From Agrococcus sp. SGAir0287 (GTDB lineage: Bacteria; Actinomycetota; Actinomycetes; Actinomycetales; Microbacteriaceae): DNA of 64,000 bases. The notes under the pieces are model-generated. The model was given only the letters and a program-made list of their open reading frames with translations, was not told where the DNA came from and did no database searches. Positions 8,413 to 16,880 of the stretch are shown here, piece by piece. The DNA lies in contig NZ_CP027942.1 of NCBI RefSeq assembly GCF_005484985.1, forward strand, positions 496,001 to 560,000, given 5' to 3'. Made by a program: the position numbers and the translations under genes. Numbering within the stretch: position 1 is the first letter of the stretch; every line of letters begins with the position of its first letter.

Positions 8413-9183
8413 ATGGTGCTCGCGCTCGGCAATCCGGCCCCGGGGTTCGTGCTCGGGAACCGGTACGGACCGCGTCCGTCCATCAACCTCGACGGCGACG
8501 GCATCGGCAACACCGCGGCGTTCCACGGCGGGCAGGATCTGTACTCGCTGCCGGGCGGCTCGCGCGAGGTCGTGGCGGTCGCCGACGGCGTGATCGTGCG
8601 GTCGCCATACGGCGCGGGTGCCGGACTCGCGACGTGCGTCCGGCACGAGCAGCTCGGGCTGTGGTCGGGATACGCCCACATGTCGACGTCGCCGCTGCCC
8701 GTCGGCACTCGGGTCCGACGCGGCCAGCTGCTCGGTCGCGAGGGCGCGACGGGGGACGCCACGGGCGCGCACCTGCACCTCGACGTCGGCGTCGGCGCTC
8801 CGGCGGCGTTCCATCGCGTCGATCCGCTGCTGCACGTCGACTTCTCCACCAGGCCCACCGGCACGGCCGCCGGCGCGCCGACCGATCCCATCGAGCGCGC
8901 GCTGCGCAGGGAGGACGGCATCACGATGTTCGTCGCGCACAACACGACCACCGGGCACGCCTACACGCTCGGGCAGCAGTACATCCGACACGAGCCGACC
9001 GTGGAGGGCGCGGGATACCTCGCGCGCGTGCTGACCTCCGAGGACGTCGTCATCGGCATGGACGCGCAGCAGTTCGCCATGGTGATCGACGCGCTCGGCA
9101 TCCCGCGATCCGCGCCCGAGCGCGTCGTGGGCGGCACCGCGTGGTCGGCGCCGCTGCAGTACCACGACGCCAGGCAGTGGTGA
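8413..9183 (+). CDS. M23 family metallopeptidase with extra C-terminal region
   Basis: A 256-residue protein. The N-terminal half is a LytM/M23 zinc peptidase domain, which cuts peptidoglycan cross-bridges: FHGGQDLYS carries the zinc-binding H and D, and GAHLHLDVG is the H-x-H motif. Residues about 175-256 (MFVAHNTTTGHAYTLG onward) form a separate region I cannot assign, loosely like the tails of actinophage lysins. No signal peptide is visible at the ATG, which is unusual for a housekeeping wall hydrolase. TAGGTC lies 6 bases before the ATG. Beside a tRNA gene, a phage-remnant lysin is possible. Confidence 0.8.
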   Translation: MVLALGNPAPGFVLGNRYGPRPSINLDGDGIGNTAAFHGGQDLYSLPGGSREVVAVADGVIVRSPYGAGAGLATCVRHEQLGLWSGYAHMSTSPLPVGTRVRRGQLLGREGATGDATGAHLHLDVGVGAPAAFHRVDPLLHVDFSTRPTGTAAGAPTDPIERALRREDGITMFVAHNTTTGHAYTLGQQYIRHEPTVEGAGYLARVLTSEDVVIGMDAQQFAMVIDALGIPRSAPERVVGGTAWSAPLQYHDARQW

Positions 9184-9305
9184 CGAGCGCCACCCAGCCC
9201 GACGCGTCGGCGCCCGCCGGTGACGTCACCCGCGCCGCGCCTACTCCTCCAGGCACGCGGAGGCAACCCTGGCCGACGCACGGGTGCACGGTGGATCATC
9301 CGAGC

Positions 9306-9647
9306 ATGGACGACACGCGCTCCCACCTCCGTGGACGACGGGACGAGGACGACGCGGGCGCGACGCCCGACGGCCTCCTCGCGGCGTTCACGCACCTCGG
9401 CGTGTGCGTGATCGGCACCCACGACCCGCGTCGCGCGGCGGATGCCTGGCGCGACCTCATGGATCGTCGCCGCGGGCACGCCGTCGCACCCGGCACCGAG
9501 CCCGCGGCACGGCGTCTCGACGCCTCCGCATGGTGGCACGCGCAGCATCGCTGGGCCAGGCGCGGTCGTCGCGGATGGGTGCTCGTGCGCGATCGTGCCG
9601 ACGGCGCCGAGCCGGCGATGGTGCTCGTCGGCGTCTTCCGAGACTGA
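9306..9647 (+). CDS. Hypothetical protein
   Basis: A 113-residue basic protein rich in Arg, Ala and Trp that I do not recognise. The N terminus (MDDTRSHLRGRRDEDD) is charged and likely disordered. The centre (LLAAFTHLGVCVIGTHD and AWWHAQHRWARRGRRG) looks folded. There is no signal peptide or membrane segment. The ATG is 6 bases after GATCAT, itself part of the palindrome GGATCATCC (9293-9301). It stands alone between the M23 gene and the SGNH hydrolase. Confidence 0.55.
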   Translation: MDDTRSHLRGRRDEDDAGATPDGLLAAFTHLGVCVIGTHDPRRAADAWRDLMDRRRGHAVAPGTEPAARRLDASAWWHAQHRWARRGRRGWVLVRDRADGAEPAMVLVGVFRD

Positions 9648-9739
9648 CGACACGCCGAGGACACCTGGTTCGCTGGTGACTTCCAGGCGGGTCGTGCGAC
9701 GCTGAGTCTCGTCGTCGACCGCGAGAACGCTCCGCTTCG

Positions 9740-11635
9740 ATGGCCCATCGAAGGGACCCCCTCGTCATGCTCGCTGCCGTGTCGTGCGCGCTCCTCGCGC
9801 TCGTGGCTCCATTCCTCGTCCCGCCGACCGCCGTGCCCGCGCTCGCGACCTCCTCCGTCGCCACGCCGTCGCCGAGCGATCCGGTCGACGCGCCCGATGC
9901 CACGCCGGCACCCGGCACGCCTGCGCCCTCGACGCCGCCATCCGCGGCGCCCGCGCCCTCGGAGCCCGCGGACGACGGCGGCGCGGAGCCCGCACCGGAC
10001 CCCGATGCGCCCCTCGAGACGGTCGAGGAGGAGCCCCTCCCGGCCGACCCGCTGGACCCGCCGCGCGTCGAGCCGCCGATCGTCTCGCCCGACGCCATCC
10101 CGGAGGCGCCGGAGGAGCCGCTGCCCGCGCCCGCAGCCGCCGACCCGTTCGCGCTCGTCGAGCCGAACGCCGCGGCGCCCGGCACCGTGCACTGCTACGG
10201 CGACAGCATCCTCCACTCCATCTGCCCGTACGTCGCGCAGAACCTCGGCGGACGCACCGTCGAGAACTTCGCGGTCGGCGGCAGCACGTCATCCGCCATC
10301 GCGACCATCGCCGGCGCGATCCAGCTCTCCACCTCCCGCGGCTTCACCATCCCCGCGCAGGGCCCGGTCTCGGTCGGCTTCCCGAACGGCACCCCCAGGG
10401 GCGAGGCGTCGTTCGGCACCATCTCGGCCCGCGTCTCGATCGCCGGGGTCTCGGGTGCGCTCGTCCACTCGCCGCCGAACGGGGTCTACTGGCGCTTCAC
10501 GCGCTTCGAGGCCGGCTCCGCCGTGGCCGTTCCGGCAGGTGCCGCGATCTCGTCGCAGACGGCCGTGCGCGCCGGCGCCGCCTCGATCATCTGGGCGGGC
10601 ACGAACAACCTGCTCGAGGTGGACCAGGTGCTCGCCGACGTCGAGCGCACGGTCGCGCTGCACCGCTCGGTCTCGAGCGAGCCGTTCTGGGTCGTGTCGG
10701 TGACGCCGGCGTGGGGCAACGCGACGTCGAGCTACGGCGTCGCGCGCGAGCGGATCAACGCCGAGCTCGAACGCCGCTACCCGGCGCAGTACGTGCCGCT
10801 CGACGAGTACGTCGGCAACGGCGCGATCGCCGACTCGGGCGCCGTGCCCACCGCCCTCGACCGCGAATGGATCGCGTCGCGGCTCAACCCGCCGGTGTTC
10901 CACTCCGCGTCCGACTGGGTGCACTACAACGCCCGCGGTCAGGCGGTGCTCGGCGCGTACCTCGCACGCTACGTCCGCGGCGAGCTCACGGCTGCGCAGG
11001 CTCGTGCGATCCTCGTGCCGAACGCCTCGCCCATCACGGTCTCGGGCTTCTACGGATCCCTGTCCGTGCGCGGCTGGGCGTACGACCACAGCGACCTCTA
11101 CGCGCCGCTGGCGATCGGCATCACCGTGAACGGCAGATGGCTCGCGACGACGCTCGCGAACCGAGCGTCCCCCGAGCTGCAGCGCTACGGCGTCCCAGGC
11201 GGTCATGCGTTCCAATGGTCGGGTACCGTGCCCGGCGGCACGCACGAGGTCTGCATCGTCGCCGTCGGCATCGGCGTGGGCGGCAACGCGTATCCCGCGT
11301 GCCAGCGCGTCACGATGAAGGGAGCCGTCCCGCAGGGCGATCTCGTCGTCGTCGACGTCGGCGGTGGCGCGATGGCCGTCATGGGGTGGGCCTTCGACCA
11401 CGCGAACCTCTACGCGCAGATCCCGGTCGGCATCATCATCGACGGGCGCTGGCACGCCGGCGTGACCGCAGCCATCGAGTCGCCCTACCTCGCGGCGTAC
11501 GGCGTGCCGGGCAACCATGCGTTCTTCTCCGGCGCGGGCGTCGGCAGGGGAACCCACACCGCGTGCGCGATCGCCGTGTCGCCATCGACCGGCATCAACG
11601 AGCTCATCGGCTGCCAGACGATCACCCTGCGCTGA
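9740..11635 (+). CDS. Secreted SGNH/GDSL-type hydrolase with two C-terminal modules
   Basis: A 631-residue exported protein. A signal peptide (MLAAVSCALLALVAPFL region) is followed by a Pro/Ala/Glu-rich linker to about residue 145. The SGNH esterase domain shows block I YGDSI (catalytic S156), block III WAGTNN (N289/N290) and block V DWVH (D392, H395). Two copies of a roughly 90-residue module follow, centred on GWAYDH (G445) and GWAFDH (G549), 104 residues apart. Each has GRW, YGVPG, HAF, GTH and paired cysteines. Such modules end many actinobacterial secreted hydrolases and are thought to bind wall or polysaccharide. The substrate is unknown. Translation could also start at the ATG at 9767. 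Confidence 0.85.
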   Translation: MAHRRDPLVMLAAVSCALLALVAPFLVPPTAVPALATSSVATPSPSDPVDAPDATPAPGTPAPSTPPSAAPAPSEPADDGGAEPAPDPDAPLETVEEEPLPADPLDPPRVEPPIVSPDAIPEAPEEPLPAPAAADPFALVEPNAAAPGTVHCYGDSILHSICPYVAQNLGGRTVENFAVGGSTSSAIATIAGAIQLSTSRGFTIPAQGPVSVGFPNGTPRGEASFGTISARVSIAGVSGALVHSPPNGVYWRFTRFEAGSAVAVPAGAAISSQTAVRAGAASIIWAGTNNLLEVDQVLADVERTVALHRSVSSEPFWVVSVTPAWGNATSSYGVARERINAELERRYPAQYVPLDEYVGNGAIADSGAVPTALDREWIASRLNPPVFHSASDWVHYNARGQAVLGAYLARYVRGELTAAQARAILVPNASPITVSGFYGSLSVRGWAYDHSDLYAPLAIGITVNGRWLATTLANRASPELQRYGVPGGHAFQWSGTVPGGTHEVCIVAVGIGVGGNAYPACQRVTMKGAVPQGDLVVVDVGGGAMAVMGWAFDHANLYAQIPVGIIIDGRWHAGVTAAIESPYLAAYGVPGNHAFFSGAGVGRGTHTACAIAVSPSTGINELIGCQTITLR

Positions 11636-11652
11636 CGCGCAGGAACCACGGC

Positions 11653-11690
11653 ACTCGGCCCGGGACTGCACGAGCAGCCCCGGGCCGAGT
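11653..11690. terminator. Bidirectional hairpin terminator
   Basis: ACTCGGCCCGGG (11653-11664) pairs perfectly with CCCGGGCCGAGT (11679-11690) over a 14-base loop. It lies between the convergent ends of the SGNH hydrolase (11635) and the minus-strand DUF7882 gene (11702), so it can serve both. Confidence 0.8.
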
Positions 11691-11701
11691 CGCGTCGTGC
11701 G

Positions 11702-11998
11702 TCAGGCTGCCGCTGCGTGGAGGTGCAGCCCGGTCGAGGACGATGCCTCGCGGATCATGTGCTCGAGCCGGTCGCGGTCGGGCGGCGACGGCACGCGGGC
11801 GTCGAACGCGAACCGCAGGTCGGCGTGCTCGTGGATCCAGAACGCCACGGTCGGCTCGAGCGCGTCCGACGACTCGATGGTGAGCAGGAAGGGCTCCGCC
11901 CTGCGCAGCTTGTTCACCACCACCACCTGCAGGTGCTCCAGGTCCTCGTCGGCGAGCCGAGCGACCGCGCCGTCGTCGCCGTAGTGCAGGCGTCCCAT
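11702..11998 (-). CDS. DUF7882 family small protein (paralog A)
   Basis: A 98-residue protein. It carries the family pattern MGxLxY at the start, then DEDLEHLQVVVVNKLRRAE, FLLT and WIHEHAD. The closest relative in the window is paralog D (33677-34003), which shares KLRR-x-E-x-FLLT and WIHE. The family is frequent in Microbacteriaceae and has been mislabelled as ATP-dependent DNA ligase; at under 120 residues and with no KxDG motif that name cannot be right. Function unknown. The ATG at 11998 was chosen for MGRLHY and the upstream GAGGAG. It is divergent from paralog B. Confidence 0.75.
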   Translation of the reverse strand: MGRLHYGDDGAVARLADEDLEHLQVVVVNKLRRAEPFLLTIESSDALEPTVAFWIHEHADLRFAFDARVPSPPDRDRLEHMIREASSSTGLHLHAAAA

Positions 11999-12179
11999 CC
12001 ATGGCTCCTCACGTCCAGCGATCAGCACACCACGCGACGGATCGAGCATCCAAGGGCTTGCGCCGAGGGCGTCCGAGGCGGTGCCGAATCCACCGCTATC
12101 ACCACGTCGAAGCATCTTGCCCGAAACGACGGCGCAGGAGCGACGCGCCGATGAATCACTCGATGCGTCGGAAGGTTCG

Positions 12180-12185
12180 TAGACT
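12180..12185 (+). promoter_or_regulatory. -10 box TAGACT of DUF7882 paralog B (leaderless)
   Basis: TAGACT lies 6 bases before the ATG at 12192, leaving no room for a ribosome binding site. The 193-base gap 11999-12191 between the divergent paralogs A and B otherwise shows no gene. Confidence 0.5.
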
Positions 12186-12191
12186 GAGGGC

Positions 12192-12530
12192 ATGGGCCAC
12201 CTCACCTACGCCGGATCGACGCAGTACGAGATCGACGATCGGATGCTCGCGCACGTCAAGGCGGTCGTGTCGGCGAAGCTGCGCAGGCAGGAGTCGTTCC
12301 TGCTGTCGTGGACGGTCGACGCGCACGCGGGCTCCGGTCGGGTCTCCCTGTGGCTCTCGCCGTCGATCCCGCTGGAGTTCCGCTTCGCCGGGTCGCGCGT
12401 GCCGCAGCTGAACGGCGTGTGGCTCGAGTCGCTCATGGACATGGCCAACTCCACGCGCGGCCTCGTGCTCGTCGGCGAGCAGGAGGCGGAGCAGATCGCC
12501 GCGGGCCGGCAGCAGCCGCCCGCCATCTGA
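12192..12530 (+). CDS. DUF7882 family small protein (paralog B)
   Basis: A 112-residue cytosolic protein. The pattern is MGHLTYAGSTQYEIDD, then LAHVKAVVSAKLRRQESF, LLSW, GSGRVSLW, SPSIPLEFRF, SRVPQLN and WLESLMDMANS. It is about two-thirds identical by eye to paralog C at 16154. The conserved acidic/basic surface and IPLxFxF core hint at a small beta-rich fold, but no function is known. It appears to be transcribed as a leaderless mRNA. Confidence 0.75.
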   Translation: MGHLTYAGSTQYEIDDRMLAHVKAVVSAKLRRQESFLLSWTVDAHAGSGRVSLWLSPSIPLEFRFAGSRVPQLNGVWLESLMDMANSTRGLVLVGEQEAEQIAAGRQQPPAI

Positions 12531-12577
12531 CCATCGCGCCCCTCCGCGCGTGGCGCGTGCGCCGATAGCGTGAAGGC

Positions 12578-13633
12578 ATGAGCGAGGACGTCGTCGTCGA
12601 GCGCCGCGGACGCGCGGGCATCATCACCCTCGATCGGCCGGAGGCGATGAACGCCCTCACGCACGAGATGGTGCGCGCCGTGCTCGCCGCGCTCGAGGCG
12701 TGGCGCGACGAACCCGCGATCGAGACCGTGGTGCTGCAGGGTGCCGGCGACCGCGGGCTGTGCGCGGGCGGCGACGTCGTCGGCCTGCGGCGCGCGATCC
12801 TCGACGGCGAGCTCGAGGGCACGCGGGCGTTCTTCCGCGACGAGTACCGCATGGATGCGGCCGTCGCCCGCTTCCCGAAGCCGGTCGTCGCGCTCATGGA
12901 CGGCGTCGTGCTCGGCGGCGGCGTCGGCATCGGCGGCCATGCGTCGCACCGCGTCGTGACCGAGCGCAGCCGCGTCGGGTTCCCGGAGGTGACGATCGGC
13001 TTCGCGCCCGACGTCGGGGCCTCCTGGCTGCTGTCGAGGCCGGCCGCGGGGCGCGTGGGCGCGTGGATGGCGCTCACGGGCCAGCCCGTCGGCGCCGCCG
13101 CCGCCCTGCGCGCCGGGCTCGCCGACCACCACGTGCCGAGCGATCGGCTCGCCGAGCTCGTCGGGCGGCTCGAGCACGAGGATGCAGGCACCGCCATCGC
13201 CGCGCTCGCGACGTCGCCCGCGCCCGGACCGGGTGACGACGTGCCCGCCGCGTTCGACGAGCCGATCGTCGAGCGCGTGCTCGCTGCCCTCGACGCCGGC
13301 CCCGACGCCGATCGCGAGACGGCGGAGCTCATCCGCACGAAGTCGCCCTCGGGCCTTCGCGTCGCCGCCGAGGCGCGTCGTCGCGGCGCCGAGCTGCCGA
13401 GCCTCGAGGCCGCGCTCGCTCAGGAGCTGCGCATCGTCGCGCACGCCATCACGACCCACGACCTCGTCGAGGGCATCCGGGCGCAGCTCGTCGACAAGGA
13501 CCGCGCGCCGCGGTGGCAGCCGGCGACGCTCGCCGCCGTGACCGACGACGTGGTCGACGCCTACTTCGCGCCGCCGCCCGGCGGCGACCTCGACCTGCCC
13601 ACCCCGAGCCCGACCGCGAGGAGCGCATCGTGA
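12578..13633 (+). CDS. 3-hydroxyisobutyryl-CoA hydrolase / enoyl-CoA hydratase family protein
   Basis: A 351-residue crotonase-fold protein of the HIBCH subgroup, which in valine catabolism cleaves 3-hydroxyisobutyryl-CoA. Family marks are [18 protein letters not shown], the oxyanion-hole segment [26 protein letters not shown] and the C-terminal [17 protein letters not shown], which separate this subgroup from plain hydratases of about 260 residues. TAGCGT lies 6 bases before the ATG, suggesting a leaderless transcript. It overlaps the next crotonase gene by 4 bases (GTGA), so the two act together. Confidence 0.85.
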   Translation: MSEDVVVERRGRAGIITLDRPEAMNALTHEMVRAVLAALEAWRDEPAIETVVLQGAGDRGLCAGGDVVGLRRAILDGELEGTRAFFRDEYRMDAAVARFPKPVVALMDGVVLGGGVGIGGHASHRVVTERSRVGFPEVTIGFAPDVGASWLLSRPAAGRVGAWMALTGQPVGAAAALRAGLADHHVPSDRLAELVGRLEHEDAGTAIAALATSPAPGPGDDVPAAFDEPIVERVLAALDAGPDADRETAELIRTKSPSGLRVAAEARRRGAELPSLEAALAQELRIVAHAITTHDLVEGIRAQLVDKDRAPRWQPATLAAVTDDVVDAYFAPPPGGDLDLPTPSPTARSAS

Positions 13634-14406
13634 CCGCATTCGAGACCATCCGCGTCGAGACGAGGGGCCGCGTCGGCTGGATCACGCTCGACCGCCCCGA
13701 GGCGCTCAACGCGCTGAACGCGCAGCTCATGCGCGAGGTCGTCGCCGCAGCGACGGCGTTCGACGCCGACCCGAGCATCGGCGCCATCGTCGTGACCGGC
13801 TCCGAGCGGGCGTTCGCGGCCGGTGCCGACATCAAGGAGATGGAGTCGATGACCGGCGTCGACTGGGCCGTCGACGATCCGTTCGGCGAGTGGCCCCGCT
13901 TCGCAGCGGTGCGCACGCCCGTCATCGCCGCCGTCAGCGGCTACGCACTCGGAGGCGGGTGCGAGCTGGCGATGATGTGCGACATCATCGTCGCCGCCGA
14001 CTCCGCACGCTTCGGGCAGCCCGAGATCAGCCTCGGCGTCATCCCCGGCATCGGTGGCACCCAGCGTCTCGTTCGCGCCGTCGGCGCGTACAAGGCTGCT
14101 GAGATCGTGCTGACGGGTCGCATGGTCGGCGCGGCGGAGGCCGAGCGCATCGGCCTCGTCTCGCGCGTCGTGCCCGCCGACGCGCTCCTCGACGAGGTGG
14201 CGACGATGGCCGAGGCGATCGCGGCGCGGTCGCTGCCGAGCCTCTACGCCGCGAAGGCGGCGCTCGACGCGGCGCTCGAGACGCCGCTCGCAGAAGGCCT
14301 GCGGCTCGAGCGCCACGTCTTCGCGGCGCAGTTCGACACGGCCGACCAGAAGGAGGGCATGGCCGCCTTCCGCGAGAAGCGCGATCCCGACTTCACGCAC
14401 CGCTGA
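13630..14406 (+). CDS. Enoyl-CoA hydratase
   Basis: A 258-residue crotonase hydrating trans-2-enoyl-CoA in fatty acid or branched-chain amino acid breakdown. Seen are [14 protein letters not shown], the CoA/oxyanion loop [23 protein letters not shown] (first catalytic Glu) and [13 protein letters not shown] (second catalytic Glu), so the enzyme should be active. The GTG start overlaps the upstream HIBCH-like gene by 4 bases. The pair fits valine degradation, methacrylyl-CoA to 3-hydroxyisobutyrate. Confidence 0.92.
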   Translation: MTAFETIRVETRGRVGWITLDRPEALNALNAQLMREVVAAATAFDADPSIGAIVVTGSERAFAAGADIKEMESMTGVDWAVDDPFGEWPRFAAVRTPVIAAVSGYALGGGCELAMMCDIIVAADSARFGQPEISLGVIPGIGGTQRLVRAVGAYKAAEIVLTGRMVGAAEAERIGLVSRVVPADALLDEVATMAEAIAARSLPSLYAAKAALDAALETPLAEGLRLERHVFAAQFDTADQKEGMAAFREKRDPDFTHR

Positions 14407-14581
14407 GGGCTGCCGCTCGACGACGGACCGTTACCCAATCGGCATGATCGAACCGTCATGTCTCAGGGACGATTCGCTAGCGTGAGAGCACGCCGAGCGG
14501 GGGACAGGGGCTGCCTTCGCGCATCCCGGCCTGCGGCATCCGCCGTGCATCACGCAGCACCACAGCATGACAGGGAGACTC

Positions 14582-14785
14582 ATGGCCACTGGGACCGTGA
14601 GGTGGTTCGACTCGGGCAAGGGCTACGGCTTCATCACGCCGGATGACGGCAGCGCCGACCTCTTCGCCCACTACTCGCAGATCAACTCGTCGGGCTTCAA
14701 GACCCTCGACGAGAACCAGAAGGTGGAGTTCGAGGTGACGCAGGGCCAGAAGGGTCTGCAGGCCTCCAACATCACGCCGCTCTAG
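14582..14785 (+). CDS. Cold-shock protein, CspA family
   Basis: A 67-residue OB-fold RNA chaperone. RNP1 is KGYGFITP and RNP2 is [17 protein letters not shown] matches the family start. The ATG at 14582 follows AGGGAG at 14572-14577; the in-frame ATG at 14567 would add five non-conserved residues and bury the ribosome binding site. The 175-base leader region 14407-14581 may carry cold-responsive structure, but I see no definite element. Confidence 0.95.
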   Translation: MATGTVRWFDSGKGYGFITPDDGSADLFAHYSQINSSGFKTLDENQKVEFEVTQGQKGLQASNITPL

Positions 14786-14865
14786 GGCGACCGCGTGGCC
14801 CGCGCCACGCCGATTCGCGCCGCGGGTCGTGGTCCCGTATGCTGGTCCACGGCCCTCGCGGCCAT

Positions 14866-14938
14866 GCGCCCGTAGCTCAACGGATAGAGCATCTGACTAC
14901 GGATCAGAAGGTTGGGGGTTCGAATCCCTCCGGGCGCG
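14866..14938 (+). tRNA. tRNA-Arg (ACG)
   Basis: The acceptor stem GCGCCCG (14866-14872) pairs with CGGGCGC (14931-14937), discriminator G14938. The anticodon stem TCTGA/TCAGA encloses CTACGGA with anticodon ACG, normally edited to ICG. The T arm has GGTTCGAATCC. CCA is not encoded. Confidence 0.96.
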
Positions 14939-14944
14939 CAACCC

Positions 14945-14977
14945 ACGAAGCCCCTCGCGACGAGCGAGGGGCTTCGT
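14945..14977 (+). terminator. Hairpin terminator after tRNA-Arg
   Basis: ACGAAGCCCCTCG (14945-14957) pairs perfectly with CGAGGGGCTTCGT (14965-14977) over a 7-base loop, directly after the tRNA. Confidence 0.8.
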
Positions 14978-15009
14978 CGTGCTCGGGGTCCCGCTGCGGC
15001 CCACGCGCG

Positions 15010-15309
15010 TCAAACCCCGTCGAGGGCGCGGTCGCGCCTTGGTCCGACGACGAGGGCCACGACGATGCCCGCCTCGAGGACGACCGCGAGCGTGAGCAGC
15101 AGCGGAGCCGCGCTCGGCTGCGCGATCGACCAGAGGATCGCGACGAGCGGCACGGCGACGAGCTGCGAGAGCGCGAACGTGCGCCGACGCCGTCGCCAGC
15201 GTCGGCGAGTCTCGGCGTCGCCGGGGTGGGAGAGGGCCAGCGCCCACTGCATGCGCAGCACCCCGCCGGCGATGCCGGAGACGGCGATGAGCGCGACGAC
15301 GGGGATCAT
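15010..15309 (-). CDS. Small membrane protein
   Basis: A 99-residue protein with three hydrophobic segments (IPVVALIAVSGIAGGVL, LSQLVAVPLVAILWSIA and LLLTLAVVLEAGIVVALVVG) joined by a very basic loop (RRRWRRRRR). Family not recognised. The ATG at 15309 is used; a GTG a few codons upstream is also possible. Downstream it faces the tRNA-Arg terminator. It may share a transcript with the 44-residue protein at 15553. Confidence 0.55.
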   Translation of the reverse strand: MIPVVALIAVSGIAGGVLRMQWALALSHPGDAETRRRWRRRRRTFALSQLVAVPLVAILWSIAQPSAAPLLLTLAVVLEAGIVVALVVGPRRDRALDGV

Positions 15310-15418
15310 CAGCCAGGACACGCTGCGATGCTCCCGCAGCGCGCTGTGCGCGCGCTGCGCCCGGACGCGTCGGGCCAAGGAGCCGCGGTGTCCGTGCGGC
15401 TGCGAGGAGCCGCGGCGG

Positions 15419-15553
15419 CTAGCGCTGAGCGGCGCTCGAGCCGCTCGGTGCTCGGTGCTCGTACGGCGGGCGCTCGCCGGCCTTGAAGCGGACGGCGATC
15501 GCGACCGCGAGGGCGACGTCGACGGCGAGCATGATGACGGTGAACAGCACCAT
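15419..15553 (-). CDS. 44-residue single-pass membrane protein
   Basis: A very short gene supported by a near-perfect ribosome binding site (AAGGAGGA about 7 bases before the ATG). One membrane helix (FTVIMLAVDVALAVAIAV) is followed by a basic, hydrophilic tail (RFKAGERPPYEHRAP). Family and function unknown. It precedes the 99-residue membrane protein on the same strand. Confidence 0.55.
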   Translation of the reverse strand: MVLFTVIMLAVDVALAVAIAVRFKAGERPPYEHRAPSGSSAAQR

Positions 15554-15725
15554 GGGCGGATCCTCCTTCGTCGTGCGCGTCGACCGGGTCGACGGCGCGG
15601 TGGGCGAGGTGTGGCCAGTGTCGCATCCGCCGCTGGCAGGAGCCTTGGGGTTGCGGATGCGCGACGCGCGCATTGCTCGCCGTCGCCCCGGCGCGCCATG
15701 CTGGTCGCGACACCGGGAGGCGACG

Positions 15726-16070
15726 ATGCCGCAGTACGCAGTCCTCATCTACACGGACGACTCCGCCCACGCGCTCGACGCGACGGACGAGCAGCTCGCC
15801 GAGCCGAACGCGCACGGCGACGAGGTCGCGGCATCCGGCGCGATGCGCGCCGCCTGGGCGTTCACGCCTCGCGCGTCGGCGCGCTCCGTGCGCGCGACCG
15901 GCGTGACCGACGGGCCGTTCGTCGACGCCGAGACGGTCGTGGCGGGCGTCTACGTCATCGAGGCCGACGACGAGGATGCCGCGCTCGCGATCGCCGCCAC
16001 GAATCCCGCGATCCGCGGCTCCGGTGGCGTCGAGGTCCGACGCGTGCACAGCGGCGGCTGCCTCGGGTAG
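15726..16070 (+). CDS. YCII-related (DGPF-domain) protein
   Basis: A 114-residue protein starting MPQYAVLIYTDD, with the diagnostic GVTDGPFVD and a C-terminal VEVRRVHSGG. The YCII/DGPF fold is a small ferredoxin-like barrel; members often accompany ECF sigma factors or act as small oxygenase-like proteins. No sigma factor is adjacent here. The ATG follows GGGAGG. Confidence 0.85.
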   Translation: MPQYAVLIYTDDSAHALDATDEQLAEPNAHGDEVAASGAMRAAWAFTPRASARSVRATGVTDGPFVDAETVVAGVYVIEADDEDAALAIAATNPAIRGSGGVEVRRVHSGGCLG

Positions 16071-16140
16071 CGCGCGTCGGGCGACGCACGAGGAGTCCTC
16101 GCGGTCATCCGCGCTCGAAACGACCGCTCGATGGTCGAGC

Positions 16141-16146
16141 TAGCCT
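16141..16146 (+). promoter_or_regulatory. -10 box TAGCCT of DUF7882 paralog C (leaderless)
   Basis: TAGCCT is 7 bases before the ATG at 16154, and no ribosome binding site fits. Just upstream, CTCGA recurs three times between 16114 and 16150, which could be a regulator site; this is weak. Confidence 0.45.
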
Positions 16147-16153
16147 CGAGCGG

Positions 16154-16492
16154 ATGGGACACCTCATCTACGGTGGCTCGACGGAGTACACCATCGAAGA
16201 CCGCATGCTCGCCCACGCGAAGGCGGCGATCGCTGCGAAGCTCCGACGACAGGAGTGCTTCCTGCTCTCCTGGCACGTCGACCTCGACCACGGCTCCGGC
16301 CGCGTGAGCCTCTGGATGGCACCCTCGATCCCGCTGAAGTTCCGCTTCTCCGGATCGCGCGTGCCCGACCTCAACGTCTCCTGGCTCGAGGCGCTCGTGT
16401 CGATGGGCGCGTCGGCGCGCGGCATGGTGCTCAGCTCGGAGGAGGAGGCGGTCGCCGCCTGGCGAGCAGGCGCGGCGTCGCCGCGCGTCTGA
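16154..16492 (+). CDS. DUF7882 family small protein (paralog C)
   Basis: A 112-residue protein starting MGHLIYGGSTEYTIED, then KLRRQECF, LLSWHVD, GSGRVSLWMAPSIPL, FRFSGSRVPDLN and WLEALVSMGASARG. It is colinear with paralog B with no gaps through about residue 95; only the last 15-20 residues differ. Function unknown. Its similarity to B suggests a fairly recent duplication within this 4-kb stretch or maintained sequence constraint. Confidence 0.75.
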   Translation: MGHLIYGGSTEYTIEDRMLAHAKAAIAAKLRRQECFLLSWHVDLDHGSGRVSLWMAPSIPLKFRFSGSRVPDLNVSWLEALVSMGASARGMVLSSEEEAVAAWRAGAASPRV

Positions 16493-16566
16493 GGACGCCG
16501 TCGACGCGGGCGCGACGTCGCGGGCGCCTCGCGACCCTCCCGTCGATGCGACGGCAGTCGGGAGCC

Positions 16567-16821
16567 TCAGTCGGCGTCGCTCGTCGGCTCCGGCTGCTCC
16601 TCGACCACTCGATCGAGCTCGGGCGGGCCGTCGAGCTCGGAGGTCACCGCACCGTCGGTCGGCGCCGGGGAGACGTCGGGGATGGGCTGCTCGGGCTCGG
16701 CAGGACCCGGGGTGCCGGGGTCGCTGGGCCGGTCGAGGTCGGGCGCCTCGGGCGCGGGCTCGGCCGTGTCGGGGTCCGTGAGGAGGTCGGGATCAGGCGC
16801 GGTCGGGTTCGTCTCGGTCAT
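16567..16821 (-). CDS. Hypothetical acidic, proline-rich protein
   Basis: An 84-residue protein that is mostly Asp, Glu, Pro, Ser and Thr (for example PTAPDPDLLTDPDTAEP) with no hydrophobic core, so it is probably intrinsically disordered. No family recognised. CATCGT lies 7 bases before the ATG. It follows the TetR gene on the same strand after 60 bases. It may be a genuine small acidic protein or simply an open frame; codon positions look coding. Confidence 0.4.
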   Translation of the reverse strand: MTETNPTAPDPDLLTDPDTAEPAPEAPDLDRPSDPGTPGPAEPEQPIPDVSPAPTDGAVTSELDGPPELDRVVEEQPEPTSDAD

Positions 16822-16880
16822 GCGGGCCACGATGCTCGGCATCGCCGATGCGCGCGACCGGGTTGCGCGAGGGCCGAGGG

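Noticed and set aside
8336..8593. 85-codon frame upstream of the M23 gene
   Set aside because: It overlaps the M23 coding region in another frame, is Ser/Arg-rich and has no family signal.
14829..15486. Reading frames covering tRNA-Arg and its terminator
   Set aside because: They translate the tRNA itself (for example RIEHLTTDQKVGGSNPSGRA), a well-known artefact.
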